From Archangium sp. (GTDB taxonomy: Bacteria; Myxococcota; Myxococcia; Myxococcales; Myxococcaceae), in NCBI GenBank assembly GCA_016793525.1, contig JAEUJT010000300.1, forward strand, positions 1 through 7,916: 7,916 nucleotides of DNA, given 5' to 3'. Shown piece after piece: positions 1 through 6,336 of the stretch. Below the pieces are notes generated by a model. That model was not told where the DNA came from and searched no databases. It saw only the letters and a list, made by a program, of their open reading frames with translations. The first letter of the stretch is position 1. Each line of letters opens with the position of its first letter. The translations under genes were made by a program, and so were the position numbers.

Positions 1-94
1 GAAGCCCCGCACGCCGCGATTGAATTCCTTTGCGCTCTGCGAATGCGTCGTGTACCCGCGCCGCGTCTTTCCCCCTCGCACTTTGGAGTTCACC
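1..94. other. Leader region upstream of ndk
   Basis: No gene can be supported here. A TGA at 21-23 ends one short forward frame and could be the last codon of an upstream gene, but only six codons precede it, too few to judge. TTGAAT at 20-25 resembles a -35 box, but no good -10 box sits 16-18 bp downstream, so I do not call a promoter. The ndk ribosome binding site GGAG is at 85-88. Confidence 0.4.
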
Positions 95-532
95 ATGGCC
101 GTTGAACGCACGCTGTCGATCCTCAAGCCCGATGCCCTCGAGAAGGGCGTCATCGGCAAGATCATCTCCCGCTTCGAGGAGGCCGGCCTGCTGCCGGTCG
201 CGGTGCGCATGCAGCACTTGTCGAAGGGCGAAGCCGAAGGCTTCTACGCGGTGCACAAGGAGCGCCCGTTCTTCAAAGACCTCGTGTCGTTCATGACCTC
301 GGGCCCGGTGGTGATCATGGCCCTCGAGGGTGAAAACGCGATGCAGAAGAACCGCGACCTGATGGGCGCGACGGATCCAAAGAAGGCCACCCCTGGCACC
401 ATTCGCGCCGACTTCGCCAAGTCGATCGACGCCAACACCGTGCACGGCTCCGACTCGGTCGAAAACGCGAAGAACGAAATCGCGTACTTCTTCCGCGGCA
501 CCGAGCTGGTGAGCTACGCCCACAAGAAGTGA
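95..532 (+). CDS. ndk: Nucleoside diphosphate kinase
   Basis: This 145-residue cytoplasmic enzyme moves the gamma-phosphate of ATP onto nucleoside diphosphates through a phosphohistidine, balancing NTP and dNTP pools. The sequence shows the family from end to end: an N-terminal [12 protein letters not shown] stretch with the phosphate-binding Lys11, the R-P-F-F region near 57-60, and the active-site signature NTVHGSDS at 114-121 with catalytic His117. The length is typical. I chose the ATG at 95 because GGAG (85-88) lies 6 nt upstream and the protein then begins as the family does. An in-frame TTG at 20 would add 25 unrelated residues and is rejected. The stop codon overlaps the GTG start of rlmN by 4 nt, so ndk probably opens the operon that runs to trmD. 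Nothing is missing or odd. Confidence 0.97.
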   Translation: MAVERTLSILKPDALEKGVIGKIISRFEEAGLLPVAVRMQHLSKGEAEGFYAVHKERPFFKDLVSFMTSGPVVIMALEGENAMQKNRDLMGATDPKKATPGTIRADFAKSIDANTVHGSDSVENAKNEIAYFFRGTELVSYAHKK

Positions 533-1638
533 CTCCGACCGTCGACATCGCCAGCCTCTCGCTCGAGGCATTGCAGGGCTTCGTGGTGTCGACGCTGGGC
601 GAGAAGCCGTTTCGCGCCAAGCAGATCTTCAAGTGGCTCCACCAGCGTGGGGCCACGTCGTTCGATGAGATGACCGACCTCTCGAAGGGGCTGCGCACGC
701 AGCTCCACGAGCAGGCCTTCATTCGAGTCGTCACCGTCGATCTCGAGCAGCGCTCGGTCGACGGCACCATCAAGTTCCGCTTCAAAACCCACGACGGCCG
801 CTTCATCGAGTCGGTCTACATGCCGTCGCCGGAGCGCAAGACGCTCTGTGTGTCGACGCAGGTTGGCTGCGCCATGGGGTGTAAGTTTTGCGCGACCGCG
901 ACTTTGGGGCTCCTGCGCAACCTCACCCCGAGCGAGATCGTCGGCCAGGTTCACGCGGTGAACCGGCAGCTGCGCTCCGAGCTCAAGCTCGCTCCCAACG
1001 CGCGCCCCCTGAGCAACCTGGTGTTCATGGGCATGGGCGAGCCGCTGCACAACTTCGAGAACTTGAAGACCTCGCTCGGGCTGCTCCAGGCCGAAGAGGG
1101 GCCGAACTTCTCTTCGCGCCACATCACCGTCTCCACTGTCGGGCTGGTGCCGATGATCGCCCGCTTCGGTCAGGAGACCGACGTGAAGCTGGCCATCTCG
1201 CTCAACGCCTCCAACGACGAGGTCCGCGACCGCATCATGCCGGTCAACAAGCGGTGGAAGATCGTCGACTTGATGGAGGCGTGCCGTGCTTTCCCCCTCC
1301 GCCAGGGCCGGCGCATCACCTTCGAATACGTGTTGATGGACGGCGTCAACGACACCGACGACGACGCGCGGCGGCTGGTCGAGCTTCTCCGCGACGTGCC
1401 GGCCAAGGTGAACCTCATTCAGTACAACACCAACCCCGGCCTGGGCTTCGACACCACCGGAGACAACCGGGCCGAGCGCTTCCGCGATCTCCTCGACCGC
1501 GGCAACGTGGCCGCTTTCATTCGCGCCAACCGGGGCCGAGACATCGCCGCGGCCTGTGGTCAGCTCGCGAACGTCGACGCCCGGGCCAACCGCGTAAGTG
1601 CCGGCACTACCTTGACTTTCGAGCCCGGCGAGGGGTAA
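529..1638 (+). CDS. rlmN: Dual-specificity RNA methyltransferase RlmN (23S rRNA A2503 / tRNA A37)
   Basis: A 369-residue radical SAM enzyme that makes 2-methyladenosine at A2503 of 23S rRNA and at A37 of some tRNAs, supporting translational accuracy. The 4Fe-4S cluster motif C-x3-C-x2-C is Cys114, Cys118 and Cys121 (in GCAMGCKFC). The two mechanistic cysteines of RlmN also align: Cys107 in TLCVSTQ and Cys343 in DIAAACGQL, the residue that carries the methyl group in the E. coli enzyme. The GMGEPLHN motif at 168-175 and the RRITFEYV segment near 261-268 are typical. Keeping both extra cysteines, and being chromosomal among ribosome genes, favours RlmN over the resistance enzyme Cfr, which methylates C8; the two cannot be fully separated by eye. 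The start is GTG at 529, overlapping the ndk stop (GTGA), which suggests translational coupling. rpsP follows after 34 nt. Confidence 0.95.
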   Translation: MTPTVDIASLSLEALQGFVVSTLGEKPFRAKQIFKWLHQRGATSFDEMTDLSKGLRTQLHEQAFIRVVTVDLEQRSVDGTIKFRFKTHDGRFIESVYMPSPERKTLCVSTQVGCAMGCKFCATATLGLLRNLTPSEIVGQVHAVNRQLRSELKLAPNARPLSNLVFMGMGEPLHNFENLKTSLGLLQAEEGPNFSSRHITVSTVGLVPMIARFGQETDVKLAISLNASNDEVRDRIMPVNKRWKIVDLMEACRAFPLRQGRRITFEYVLMDGVNDTDDDARRLVELLRDVPAKVNLIQYNTNPGLGFDTTGDNRAERFRDLLDRGNVAAFIRANRGRDIAAACGQLANVDARANRVSAGTTLTFEPGEG

Positions 1639-1672
1639 GGGCGGCGTTCTTCATCTTTCTTTGGAGCAACGC

Positions 1673-1927
1673 ATGTCCGTCGTTCTTCGTCTCGCCCGTG
1701 CCGGTGCCAAGAAGCGCCCCTACTACCACGTCGTCGCCGCTGACTCGCGCATGCCGCGCGACGGCCGTTTCATCGAGAACATCGGCTCGTACGATCCCAA
1801 CTTCGATCCTCCGAAGTTCGCGGTCGACGACGCGCGGTGGACGCACTGGGTGAAGGTCGGCGCGACGCCCTCGGAGACCGTCGCCGGTCTTCACCGCCGC
1901 CTGACCCGCGCCGCCGCCAAGGCGTAA
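1673..1927 (+). CDS. rpsP: 30S ribosomal protein S16
   Basis: S16, 84 residues, binds 16S rRNA early in assembly of the 30S body. The N-terminal part matches the family closely: a [19 protein letters not shown] stretch, then [20 protein letters not shown]. The C-terminal half ([13 protein letters not shown]) is also typical, and the length is normal. I chose the ATG at 1673 because GGAG at 1663-1666 lies 6 nt upstream; an in-frame TTG at 1661 overlaps that site and would add four residues. It lies 34 nt after rlmN and 8 nt before khpA, in the order rpsP-khpA-rimM-trmD known from many bacteria, so it is expected to be co-transcribed with the factor (RimM) that helps mature the same subunit. 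Confidence 0.97.
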   Translation: MSVVLRLARAGAKKRPYYHVVAADSRMPRDGRFIENIGSYDPNFDPPKFAVDDARWTHWVKVGATPSETVAGLHRRLTRAAAKA

Positions 1928-1935
1928 GCACCGCC

Positions 1936-2205
1936 GTGAAGAACCTCGTCGAGTACATCGCTCGGGCCCTGGTTGACAGGCCCGACGCGGTCGAGCTCCG
2001 GGTGACGCCTGCCGAAGGCGCAATGCTGTACGAATTGAAGGTCGCCCCCGAAGACGTCGGCAAGGTCATCGGGCGTGACGGGCGCACGATCAACGCGCTG
2101 CGTACGGTGTTGCACCACGCCGCCCAGAAGAACGGCGAAAAGGCGCGGCTCGAGTTGATCGACGAACGACGCTCGACCACCACCGCGGCGCCCACCACCC
2201 CGTGA
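1936..2205 (+). CDS. khpA: KH-domain RNA-binding protein KhpA (YlqC type)
   Basis: A small 89-residue protein made almost entirely of one KH domain. The RNA-gripping GxxG loop is Gly46-Arg-Asp-Gly49 within VGKVIGRDGRTINALR, followed by the expected helix. In other bacteria KhpA forms a complex with KhpB (Jag/EloR) and binds many small RNAs and mRNAs; that role here is carried over from the family. The GTG at 1936 is chosen because it gives the family N terminus (MKNLVEYIARALVDRP). A longer frame from 1837 lies inside rpsP and is rejected. No strong Shine-Dalgarno sequence is seen; translation is probably coupled to rpsP, whose stop is 8 nt upstream. The last residues (about 80-89) are a loose Thr/Ala/Pro tail. 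The stop overlaps the rimM GTG start by 4 nt. Confidence 0.92.
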   Translation: MKNLVEYIARALVDRPDAVELRVTPAEGAMLYELKVAPEDVGKVIGRDGRTINALRTVLHHAAQKNGEKARLELIDERRSTTTAAPTTP

Positions 2206-2708
2206 GCGAGCTGTTCCAAGTCGGCTACGTGTCTCGCGCCCACGGAACGAAGGGCGAGATCGTCGTGCACACCTTCGATCCGGGCTCCGACGCCCTGTAC
2301 GAGGTCGAACGCGCAGTGCTTCGGCTCCGGGGCGGTGGTGATCAAGCCATCGACATCGAGTCGTGCGCCCAGCAGGGAAAAGATCTGCGCCTCCAGATCG
2401 CGGGTGTACGTCGCCGTGAAGAGTCTGAAGCGCTGGTCGGCGCAACCGTGCTCGTCTATCGCGAAGATCTCGAGCAACCGGAGCCCGGCGAGTTTTTCCA
2501 GGGTGACCTGATCGGTCTCGAGGCGTTTTCGCCTTTGGGGGCACGGCTCGGCCGAGTGGAGGAGATCTTCGCCGCCGGCCCGGTTCCGAACCTGGTCATT
2601 CGCGACGGAGAGACAGAGCTGATGATCCCCTTCGCTGACGACTTCGTCGAAGGCGTCGATCTCGAGCGGCGGCGGGTGACGGTGCGGCCCCTTGAATTCG
2701 CGGAGTAG
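2202..2708 (+). CDS. rimM: Ribosome maturation factor RimM
   Basis: RimM, 168 residues, is a cytoplasmic factor that helps mature the head of the 30S subunit by binding S19 and pre-16S rRNA. The N-terminal barrel (about 1-85) opens with the signature VGYVSRAHGTKGEIVV, with His14-Gly15 and Gly18. The C-terminal PRC barrel (about 98-168) includes EFFQGDLIGLEAF, a GRVEEIFAAGPVPNLVI stretch and IPFADDFVEGVD, all typical. The start is GTG at 2202, sharing GTGA with the khpA stop, and gives the expected N terminus. trmD follows after 6 nt, and its ribosome binding site CGGAG (2701-2705) lies within the last rimM codons. The rimM-trmD pair is widely conserved, which supports both calls. Confidence 0.95.
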   Translation: MSELFQVGYVSRAHGTKGEIVVHTFDPGSDALYEVERAVLRLRGGGDQAIDIESCAQQGKDLRLQIAGVRRREESEALVGATVLVYREDLEQPEPGEFFQGDLIGLEAFSPLGARLGRVEEIFAAGPVPNLVIRDGETELMIPFADDFVEGVDLERRRVTVRPLEFAE

Positions 2709-2714
2709 CTCGCC

Positions 2715-3449
2715 ATGTTTCAGTGCGAGGTGCTCACGCTCTTTCCGTCGATGATCCGCGGGTACACGGGCGAGTCGATTCTCGGCAAGGCGCTCGAGCG
2801 AGGCCATGTCTCGCTGACGGTCACTGACGTTCGCGACTTCGCTCCGGGCAAACACCGCGTCACCGATGACGCGCCCTACGGCGGCGGGGCCGGCATGGTG
2901 ATGAAGGTCGAGCCGCTCGTCGGCGCCATCGAGGCGGCCAAGGCGCGACTCCCTGGAGCATTGGTGGTGGTGCTGAGCCCGCGCGGTCGCACGCTGACCC
3001 AGCGCGACGTGCACGCCTTTCACGCCCGCGGCTCGTTGATCTGCGTCTGCGGCCGCTACGAGGGCATCGACGAGCGGGTGATGGGCTTTGTCGATGACGA
3101 GGTGTCGATCGGCGACTACGTGCTCACCGGCGGAGAGCTCGGCGCGCTGGTGCTGTTCGATGCGGTGGCGCGCCTCGAACCCGGCGTTCTCGGCAACGGC
3201 GATTCCTCGACGACGGAGAGCTTCGAGGGTGATGGGCTCCTCGAGCACCCGCATTACACGCGGCCTCCGACGTTTCGCGAGCTCGACGTGCCGGCGGTGC
3301 TCCAAGGTGGCGACCACAGGAAGATCGCCCGCTGGCGCAGGTGGCAGGCGCTGCACCTCACCCGCGCGCGTCGCCCGGAGCTGCTCGAGCGGGCCGCGTT
3401 GACCTCCGACGACCGAAAGCTGCTCACGCTGCGCGAAGACGAGCTCTGA
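2715..3449 (+). CDS. trmD: tRNA (guanine-N1-)-methyltransferase TrmD (m1G37)
   Basis: TrmD, 244 residues, is a homodimeric SPOUT-family enzyme that uses SAM to make m1G at position 37 of tRNAs reading CUN, CCN and CGG codons, which prevents frameshifting. Visible motifs are [14 protein letters not shown] (51-64), LSPRGRTL (87-94), [12 protein letters not shown] (111-122) and [11 protein letters not shown] (132-142), the last two forming the trefoil-knot SAM site; PHYTRP is at 179-184. Arg153 aligns with catalytic Arg154 of E. coli. The residue matching E. coli Asp169, the proposed general base, is Glu168 here (ESF instead of DSF), with one extra residue just after it; I treat this as conservative. 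The ATG has CGGAG 9 nt upstream. rplS does not follow; the gene converges with the GH1 gene with 3 nt between the stops, leaving no room for an ordinary terminator. Confidence 0.96.
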   Translation: MFQCEVLTLFPSMIRGYTGESILGKALERGHVSLTVTDVRDFAPGKHRVTDDAPYGGGAGMVMKVEPLVGAIEAAKARLPGALVVVLSPRGRTLTQRDVHAFHARGSLICVCGRYEGIDERVMGFVDDEVSIGDYVLTGGELGALVLFDAVARLEPGVLGNGDSSTTESFEGDGLLEHPHYTRPPTFRELDVPAVLQGGDHRKIARWRRWQALHLTRARRPELLERAALTSDDRKLLTLREDEL

Positions 3450-3452
3450 CGC

Positions 3453-4931
3453 TCACTCGAGCGGGTAGGTCTTCGACAACGACTCGGGCACGTCGCGCGC
3501 GCGAATGATGTCGCGGTAGGCGCCCACGCTCGGGCGCGGCGTACGACTTTTCTCTGCGTCGACCGCGTAGAGCCCGAAGCGCATCGCCATGCCGTGGTTC
3601 CACTCGTAGTTGTCGAGCAGCGACCAGGTGAAGAACCCTCGCACATCGGCGCCGTCGTGCAGCGCCTGCTTGGTGGCCTGGAGCGTGCGCACCAACCAGC
3701 GCGCCCCCAACGTCGCATCGGCCGCGGAGTCGACGCCGGTCTCGGTGACGTACATCGGCACGCCGTAACGCTGCCGCACGTGGCGGATCACGTCGGCGAG
3801 GCCCAGCGGGTAGTCCTCCCAGAGCGCCAGCTCGAGCGGGTCGAAGGTGGTGAGCGGCGAGAGGGTGGGGAAGATCGGCCCGCCGATGCCCTTCACCGTA
3901 ATGCGCGTGTAGAAGTTGATGCCCAGGTAGTCCATGCGCCCGGTGAGATCGTCGCGGGCCGGGCCGTCGGGTTGCCCGTCGAGATCGGCGTCGACCAAGC
4001 CAGACACCACGCCGTCGAGAAAGGCGGTGTTGTACAGGTAGAACACGTTGTCGGCGGCGCGCTGATCGACTCGGCTCGCCGGGTCCTTCGGGCGCGTGGG
4101 GGTGGTCGAGTAGACGAGCCCGACCGTCGCCGTGGGGTCGTTCGCCTTCACCGCGTCGTACATGCGCGCGTGGGCGTCGATCATCGCCACCATGACCTGC
4201 TTCGCCTCGACCACTTTGAGCGTCAGCCCGGGGGGATTCACGCGGTCGGCGCTCGGCAGCAGGTAGCCAGGTAGCACCACCGCAAATGGCTCGTTCAGCG
4301 TGGCCCAGAGCGTGACGTCGTCACCGAACTCGCGCGCCACGAAGCCGGCGAACTTGGAGATCTCGCGCACGATTCGATCGTGATCGAGCCAGCCGCGGTT
4401 CACGCACGTCGCGAGGTCGCGGTGACAGGCCACGCCGTCGTGGATCCACACCGGCAGCGTGTAGTGGTTGAGCGTCACCAGCGGCGTGATCTTCCGCGCG
4501 CGGAGGGCGTCGAACATCGCGTGATAGGTCGCCAGCGCCTCGGGGTTCGCCGCGGCCGCCAGCGCGTCGCCTTCGAGCCCGTCGGTCGCGTTGGGGAAGA
4601 TGCGGCTCCACTCGAGCGAGAGCCGGAGGCCCTGGAGCCCGACATCGCGCTGGGCGCGGTCGAGATCGGCAGCGAAGGTCTCCCACTGGCCCGGCGCGTG
4701 GGAGAGCGGCTCGAACGACATGATCGACTTCAGATCGTCGAGCTCGGTGGGGCTGGTGACCCACTGGTACCAGTCGCTGCGGCGATCTTCGCACTGCTCC
4801 GCGGGGAGGGTGGGGCAACCGGCCTCGACCTGAAAGCCTGCGGTGGCCGCTCCGAAGATGAAGTCGTCGGGAAACGCATTGGGGCTGCACGCGCTCAGGG
4901 CGCACAGCACGCCGACGAGTGCGCGGGGCAT
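3453..4931 (-). CDS. Glycoside hydrolase family 1 beta-glycosidase, predicted lipoprotein, Sulfolobus LacS-like
   Basis: A 492-residue retaining beta-glycosidase of family GH1, predicted to be lipid-anchored. The start MPRALVGVLCALSAC ends in a lipobox (Leu12-Ser-Ala-Cys15) with Ser at +2, so the mature protein likely begins at Cys15 and faces the periplasm or outer membrane. The TIM barrel shows Gln34 (AGFQVEAG), LEWSRIFPN (106-114), His156 (TLNHYTLP), the acid/base Glu214 in TLNEP, the nucleophile Glu397 in YVTETGV, and WSLLDNYEWNHG (436-447). Several segments recall archaeal Sulfolobus LacS: AGFQ, SDWYQWV, GADVRG and NYEW...MRFGL. Odd points are Thr398 where the family has Asn (E-N-G) and a DADLDGQPD loop at 314-322 of calcium-binding type. 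Four cysteines after the lipobox (39, 47, 169, 176) could form disulfides. The ATG at 4931 is 2 nt after the prs stop; a longer frame into prs is rejected. Substrate cannot be told. Confidence 0.9.
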   Translation of the reverse strand: MPRALVGVLCALSACSPNAFPDDFIFGAATAGFQVEAGCPTLPAEQCEDRRSDWYQWVTSPTELDDLKSIMSFEPLSHAPGQWETFAADLDRAQRDVGLQGLRLSLEWSRIFPNATDGLEGDALAAAANPEALATYHAMFDALRARKITPLVTLNHYTLPVWIHDGVACHRDLATCVNRGWLDHDRIVREISKFAGFVAREFGDDVTLWATLNEPFAVVLPGYLLPSADRVNPPGLTLKVVEAKQVMVAMIDAHARMYDAVKANDPTATVGLVYSTTPTRPKDPASRVDQRAADNVFYLYNTAFLDGVVSGLVDADLDGQPDGPARDDLTGRMDYLGINFYTRITVKGIGGPIFPTLSPLTTFDPLELALWEDYPLGLADVIRHVRQRYGVPMYVTETGVDSAADATLGARWLVRTLQATKQALHDGADVRGFFTWSLLDNYEWNHGMAMRFGLYAVDAEKSRTPRPSVGAYRDIIRARDVPESLSKTYPLE

Positions 4932-4933
4932 GG

Positions 4934-5887
4934 TCAGACGAACAGCGTGGAGAGCGACTCGGCGCGGTAGATGCGCGCGATGGCCTCTCCGAAGAGCCGC
5001 TCGGTACCGACCTGGCGGATCTTCGGGCATGACAGCGCGGCCTTGGTCAGCGGCACCGTGTCGGCGACCACGAGCTCCTCGAGCATCGACTCGGTGATTC
5101 GGGTGATGGCCGGGCCGGAGAGCACCGGGTGCACGATGTACGAGTACACGCGGCGCGCACCCTTTTCGCGGAGCGCCGCGGCCCCTTGAGTCAACGTGCC
5201 GGCGGTGTCGACGATGTCGTCGATGACGATCGCGTCTCGGCCCTTCACGTCGCCGATCAGGTTCATCACCTCGGAGGCGTTGGCGCGCGGTCGGCGCTTG
5301 TCGATGATCGCCAGGGGGCAGTTGAGCCGCTTCGAGTACGCGCGGGCGCGCTCAACGCCGCCGGCGTCGGGCGAGACGATGACGAGCTCGTCGGTCTGCG
5401 GAAACTTCTTTCGAATGTCGTCGAGGAACACAGGTGACGCGTAGAGGTGGTCGGTGGGAATGCTGAAGAACCCCTGAATTTGCCCGGCGTGCATGTCCAT
5501 CGACACCACGCGGGTGACTCCGGCGGTCTCGAGCAGATCGGCGATCAGCTTGGCGGTGATCGGCGTGCGGGCCGCGACCTTTCGGTCTTGGCGGGCGTAG
5601 CCGTAGTAGGGGATCACCGCGGTGATCGACGCCGCGCTGGCGCGCTTCAACGCGTCAGACATGATCAACAGCTCGAGCAGGTGATCGTTCACCGGCGGGC
5701 ACGACGACTGAATGACGAACACGTCGAAGCCGCGCACGTTTTCGCCGATCTCGACCTGAATCTCGCCGTCGCTGAACTTCGCGACCTCGGCCTTTGAGAG
5801 CGGGCGCTTGAGGTACTCGCAGATTCGGTCCGCCAGCATGCGGTTCGAGTTGCCCGAGAAGACCTTGAAGTCGTGGCTGACCGGCAT
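4934..5887 (-). CDS. prs: Ribose-phosphate pyrophosphokinase (PRPP synthetase)
   Basis: A 317-residue cytoplasmic enzyme that transfers pyrophosphate from ATP to ribose 5-phosphate, giving PRPP for purine, pyrimidine, NAD, His and Trp synthesis. Family features in order: FSGNSN near the start, KFSDGE (37-42), the ATP-binding YARQDRK (97-103), DMHAGQIQGFF (131-141) with His133, SPDAGGVERAR, the catalytic flexible loop with Lys197 and Arg199 (DKRRPRANASE), and the PRPP loop VIDDIVDTAGTL (221-232). The length is standard for class I. The ATG at 5887 matches the family N terminus, though no clear Shine-Dalgarno sequence precedes it. It lies 31 nt downstream of spoVG and 2 nt upstream of the GH1 gene, so all three are probably one transcript. 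spoVG next to prs recalls Bacillus, where gcaD (glmU) sits between them. Confidence 0.97.
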   Translation of the reverse strand: MPVSHDFKVFSGNSNRMLADRICEYLKRPLSKAEVAKFSDGEIQVEIGENVRGFDVFVIQSSCPPVNDHLLELLIMSDALKRASAASITAVIPYYGYARQDRKVAARTPITAKLIADLLETAGVTRVVSMDMHAGQIQGFFSIPTDHLYASPVFLDDIRKKFPQTDELVIVSPDAGGVERARAYSKRLNCPLAIIDKRRPRANASEVMNLIGDVKGRDAIVIDDIVDTAGTLTQGAAALREKGARRVYSYIVHPVLSGPAITRITESMLEELVVADTVPLTKAALSCPKIRQVGTERLFGEAIARIYRAESLSTLFV

Positions 5888-5918
5888 TCACCGGAGGTAC
5901 ACGATCGCCCGCAGTCGT

Positions 5919-6188
5919 TCAATGTGCGTGCAGCTGCGGAACGATCTTCTCGTATTCGGCCAGCACCCGTTGCTCCATGCGCTCGCGCATGTCGGCGTTG
6001 AGCGGGTGCGCGATGTCTTTGTACGACCCGTCTTTGCGCTTCTTGGCGGGCATGGCGACGAAGAGCCCTCCACTGCCGAGAATCACCTTCAGGTCGCGCA
6101 CCACGAAACAGTGGTCGAGCGTGATGGTGACGTACGCGCGCAGCTTGTCTTCCTCGACTGGGAAGACCTTCACATCGGTAATTTCCAC
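5919..6188 (-). CDS. spoVG: SpoVG family regulator
   Basis: An 89-residue member of the SpoVG family, small proteins that bind nucleic acid (DNA and RNA in Borrelia, Listeria and Staphylococcus) and influence development, septation or virulence in different hosts. The match is clear across the length: MEITDVKVFPV at the N terminus, ITLDHCFVVRDLKVI (22-36), GLFVAMPAKKRKDGSYKDIAHPLN (41-64, the family core) and a C-terminal helix (VLAEYEKIV). The GTG at 6188 gives the family N terminus; a G-rich run about ten bases upstream (on the minus strand) may act as the ribosome binding site. It is the first gene of the minus-strand block and is divergent from infC across 145 nt. Its target here is unknown; a role in myxobacterial development would be inference only. 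Confidence 0.92.
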   Translation of the reverse strand: MEITDVKVFPVEEDKLRAYVTITLDHCFVVRDLKVILGSGGLFVAMPAKKRKDGSYKDIAHPLNADMRERMEQRVLAEYEKIVPQLHAH

Positions 6189-6268
6189 GGTGGTGAGCCC
6201 CCCGACTGCCGACTCCGTCGCCCAGAATCACCAAAGGCAGCGGCGCGTTGCAAGGCCCTCGCGCTCCC

Positions 6269-6296
6269 TTGACTTGGGGGGACCGATCGCTATGGT
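6269..6296 (+). promoter_or_regulatory. Sigma-70-like promoter for infC-rpmI-rplT
   Basis: TTGACT (6269-6274, five of six matches to the -35 consensus) and TATGGT (6291-6296, four of six) are separated by 16 bp. Transcription would begin near 6303, giving a leader of about 30 nt before the infC start. The site is in the only non-coding gap upstream of infC, shared with the divergent spoVG gene. For spoVG I see only a weak candidate on the minus strand (TTGCAA at 6248-6253 and GATTCT at 6224-6229, 18 bp apart), which I do not call. Confidence 0.6.
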
Positions 6297-6320
6297 GCCG
6301 CCGCTTTTCCCCACACGTTG

Positions 6321-6336
6321 AAGGAGTCGTGCCATC
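6321..6336 (+). promoter_or_regulatory. Shine-Dalgarno sequence and AUC initiation codon of infC
   Basis: AAGGAG (6321-6326) is the strongest Shine-Dalgarno sequence in the window and lies 7 nt before ATC at 6334. An in-frame TGA at 6319-6321 blocks any longer product. No ATG, GTG or TTG in the right frame lies between that stop and GTG 6421, which has no Shine-Dalgarno sequence and would cut into the N-terminal domain. infC genes typically use rare start codons (AUU in E. coli), which lets IF3 reject its own mRNA and so limit its own synthesis. Confidence 0.85.

Noticed and set aside
20..94. N-terminal extension of ndk from TTG at 20
   Set aside because: The added 25 residues do not resemble the family, and GGAG sits correctly before the ATG at 95.
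1837..1935. Longer khpA start inside rpsP
   Set aside because: The extra residues are an Arg/Pro-rich shadow of rpsP; GTG 1936 gives the family N terminus.
1770..3356. Long minus-strand open frame of 528 codons opposite rpsP-khpA-rimM-trmD
   Set aside because: It is antisense to four well-recognised genes and its composition (Arg, His, Ala rich) is that of a shadow frame in high-GC DNA.
3384..3465. Repeated CTCGAGCGGG near the trmD and GH1 ends
   Set aside because: Two short GC-rich copies in coding sequence, within what chance and codon bias produce.
3594..4274. Plus-strand open frame inside the GH1 gene
   Set aside because: It is the mirror of a strong GH1 coding sequence and looks like Arg/Val/Gly-rich shadow translation.
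4932..5030. Longer GH1 start inside prs
   Set aside because: The extra 33 residues are Arg-rich out-of-frame prs sequence, and the ATG at 4931 gives a proper lipoprotein signal.
6224..6253. Minus-strand promoter for spoVG (TTGCAA, 18 bp, GATTCT)
   Set aside because: Only four and three of six matches with a long spacer; too weak to call, although a spoVG promoter must lie nearby.
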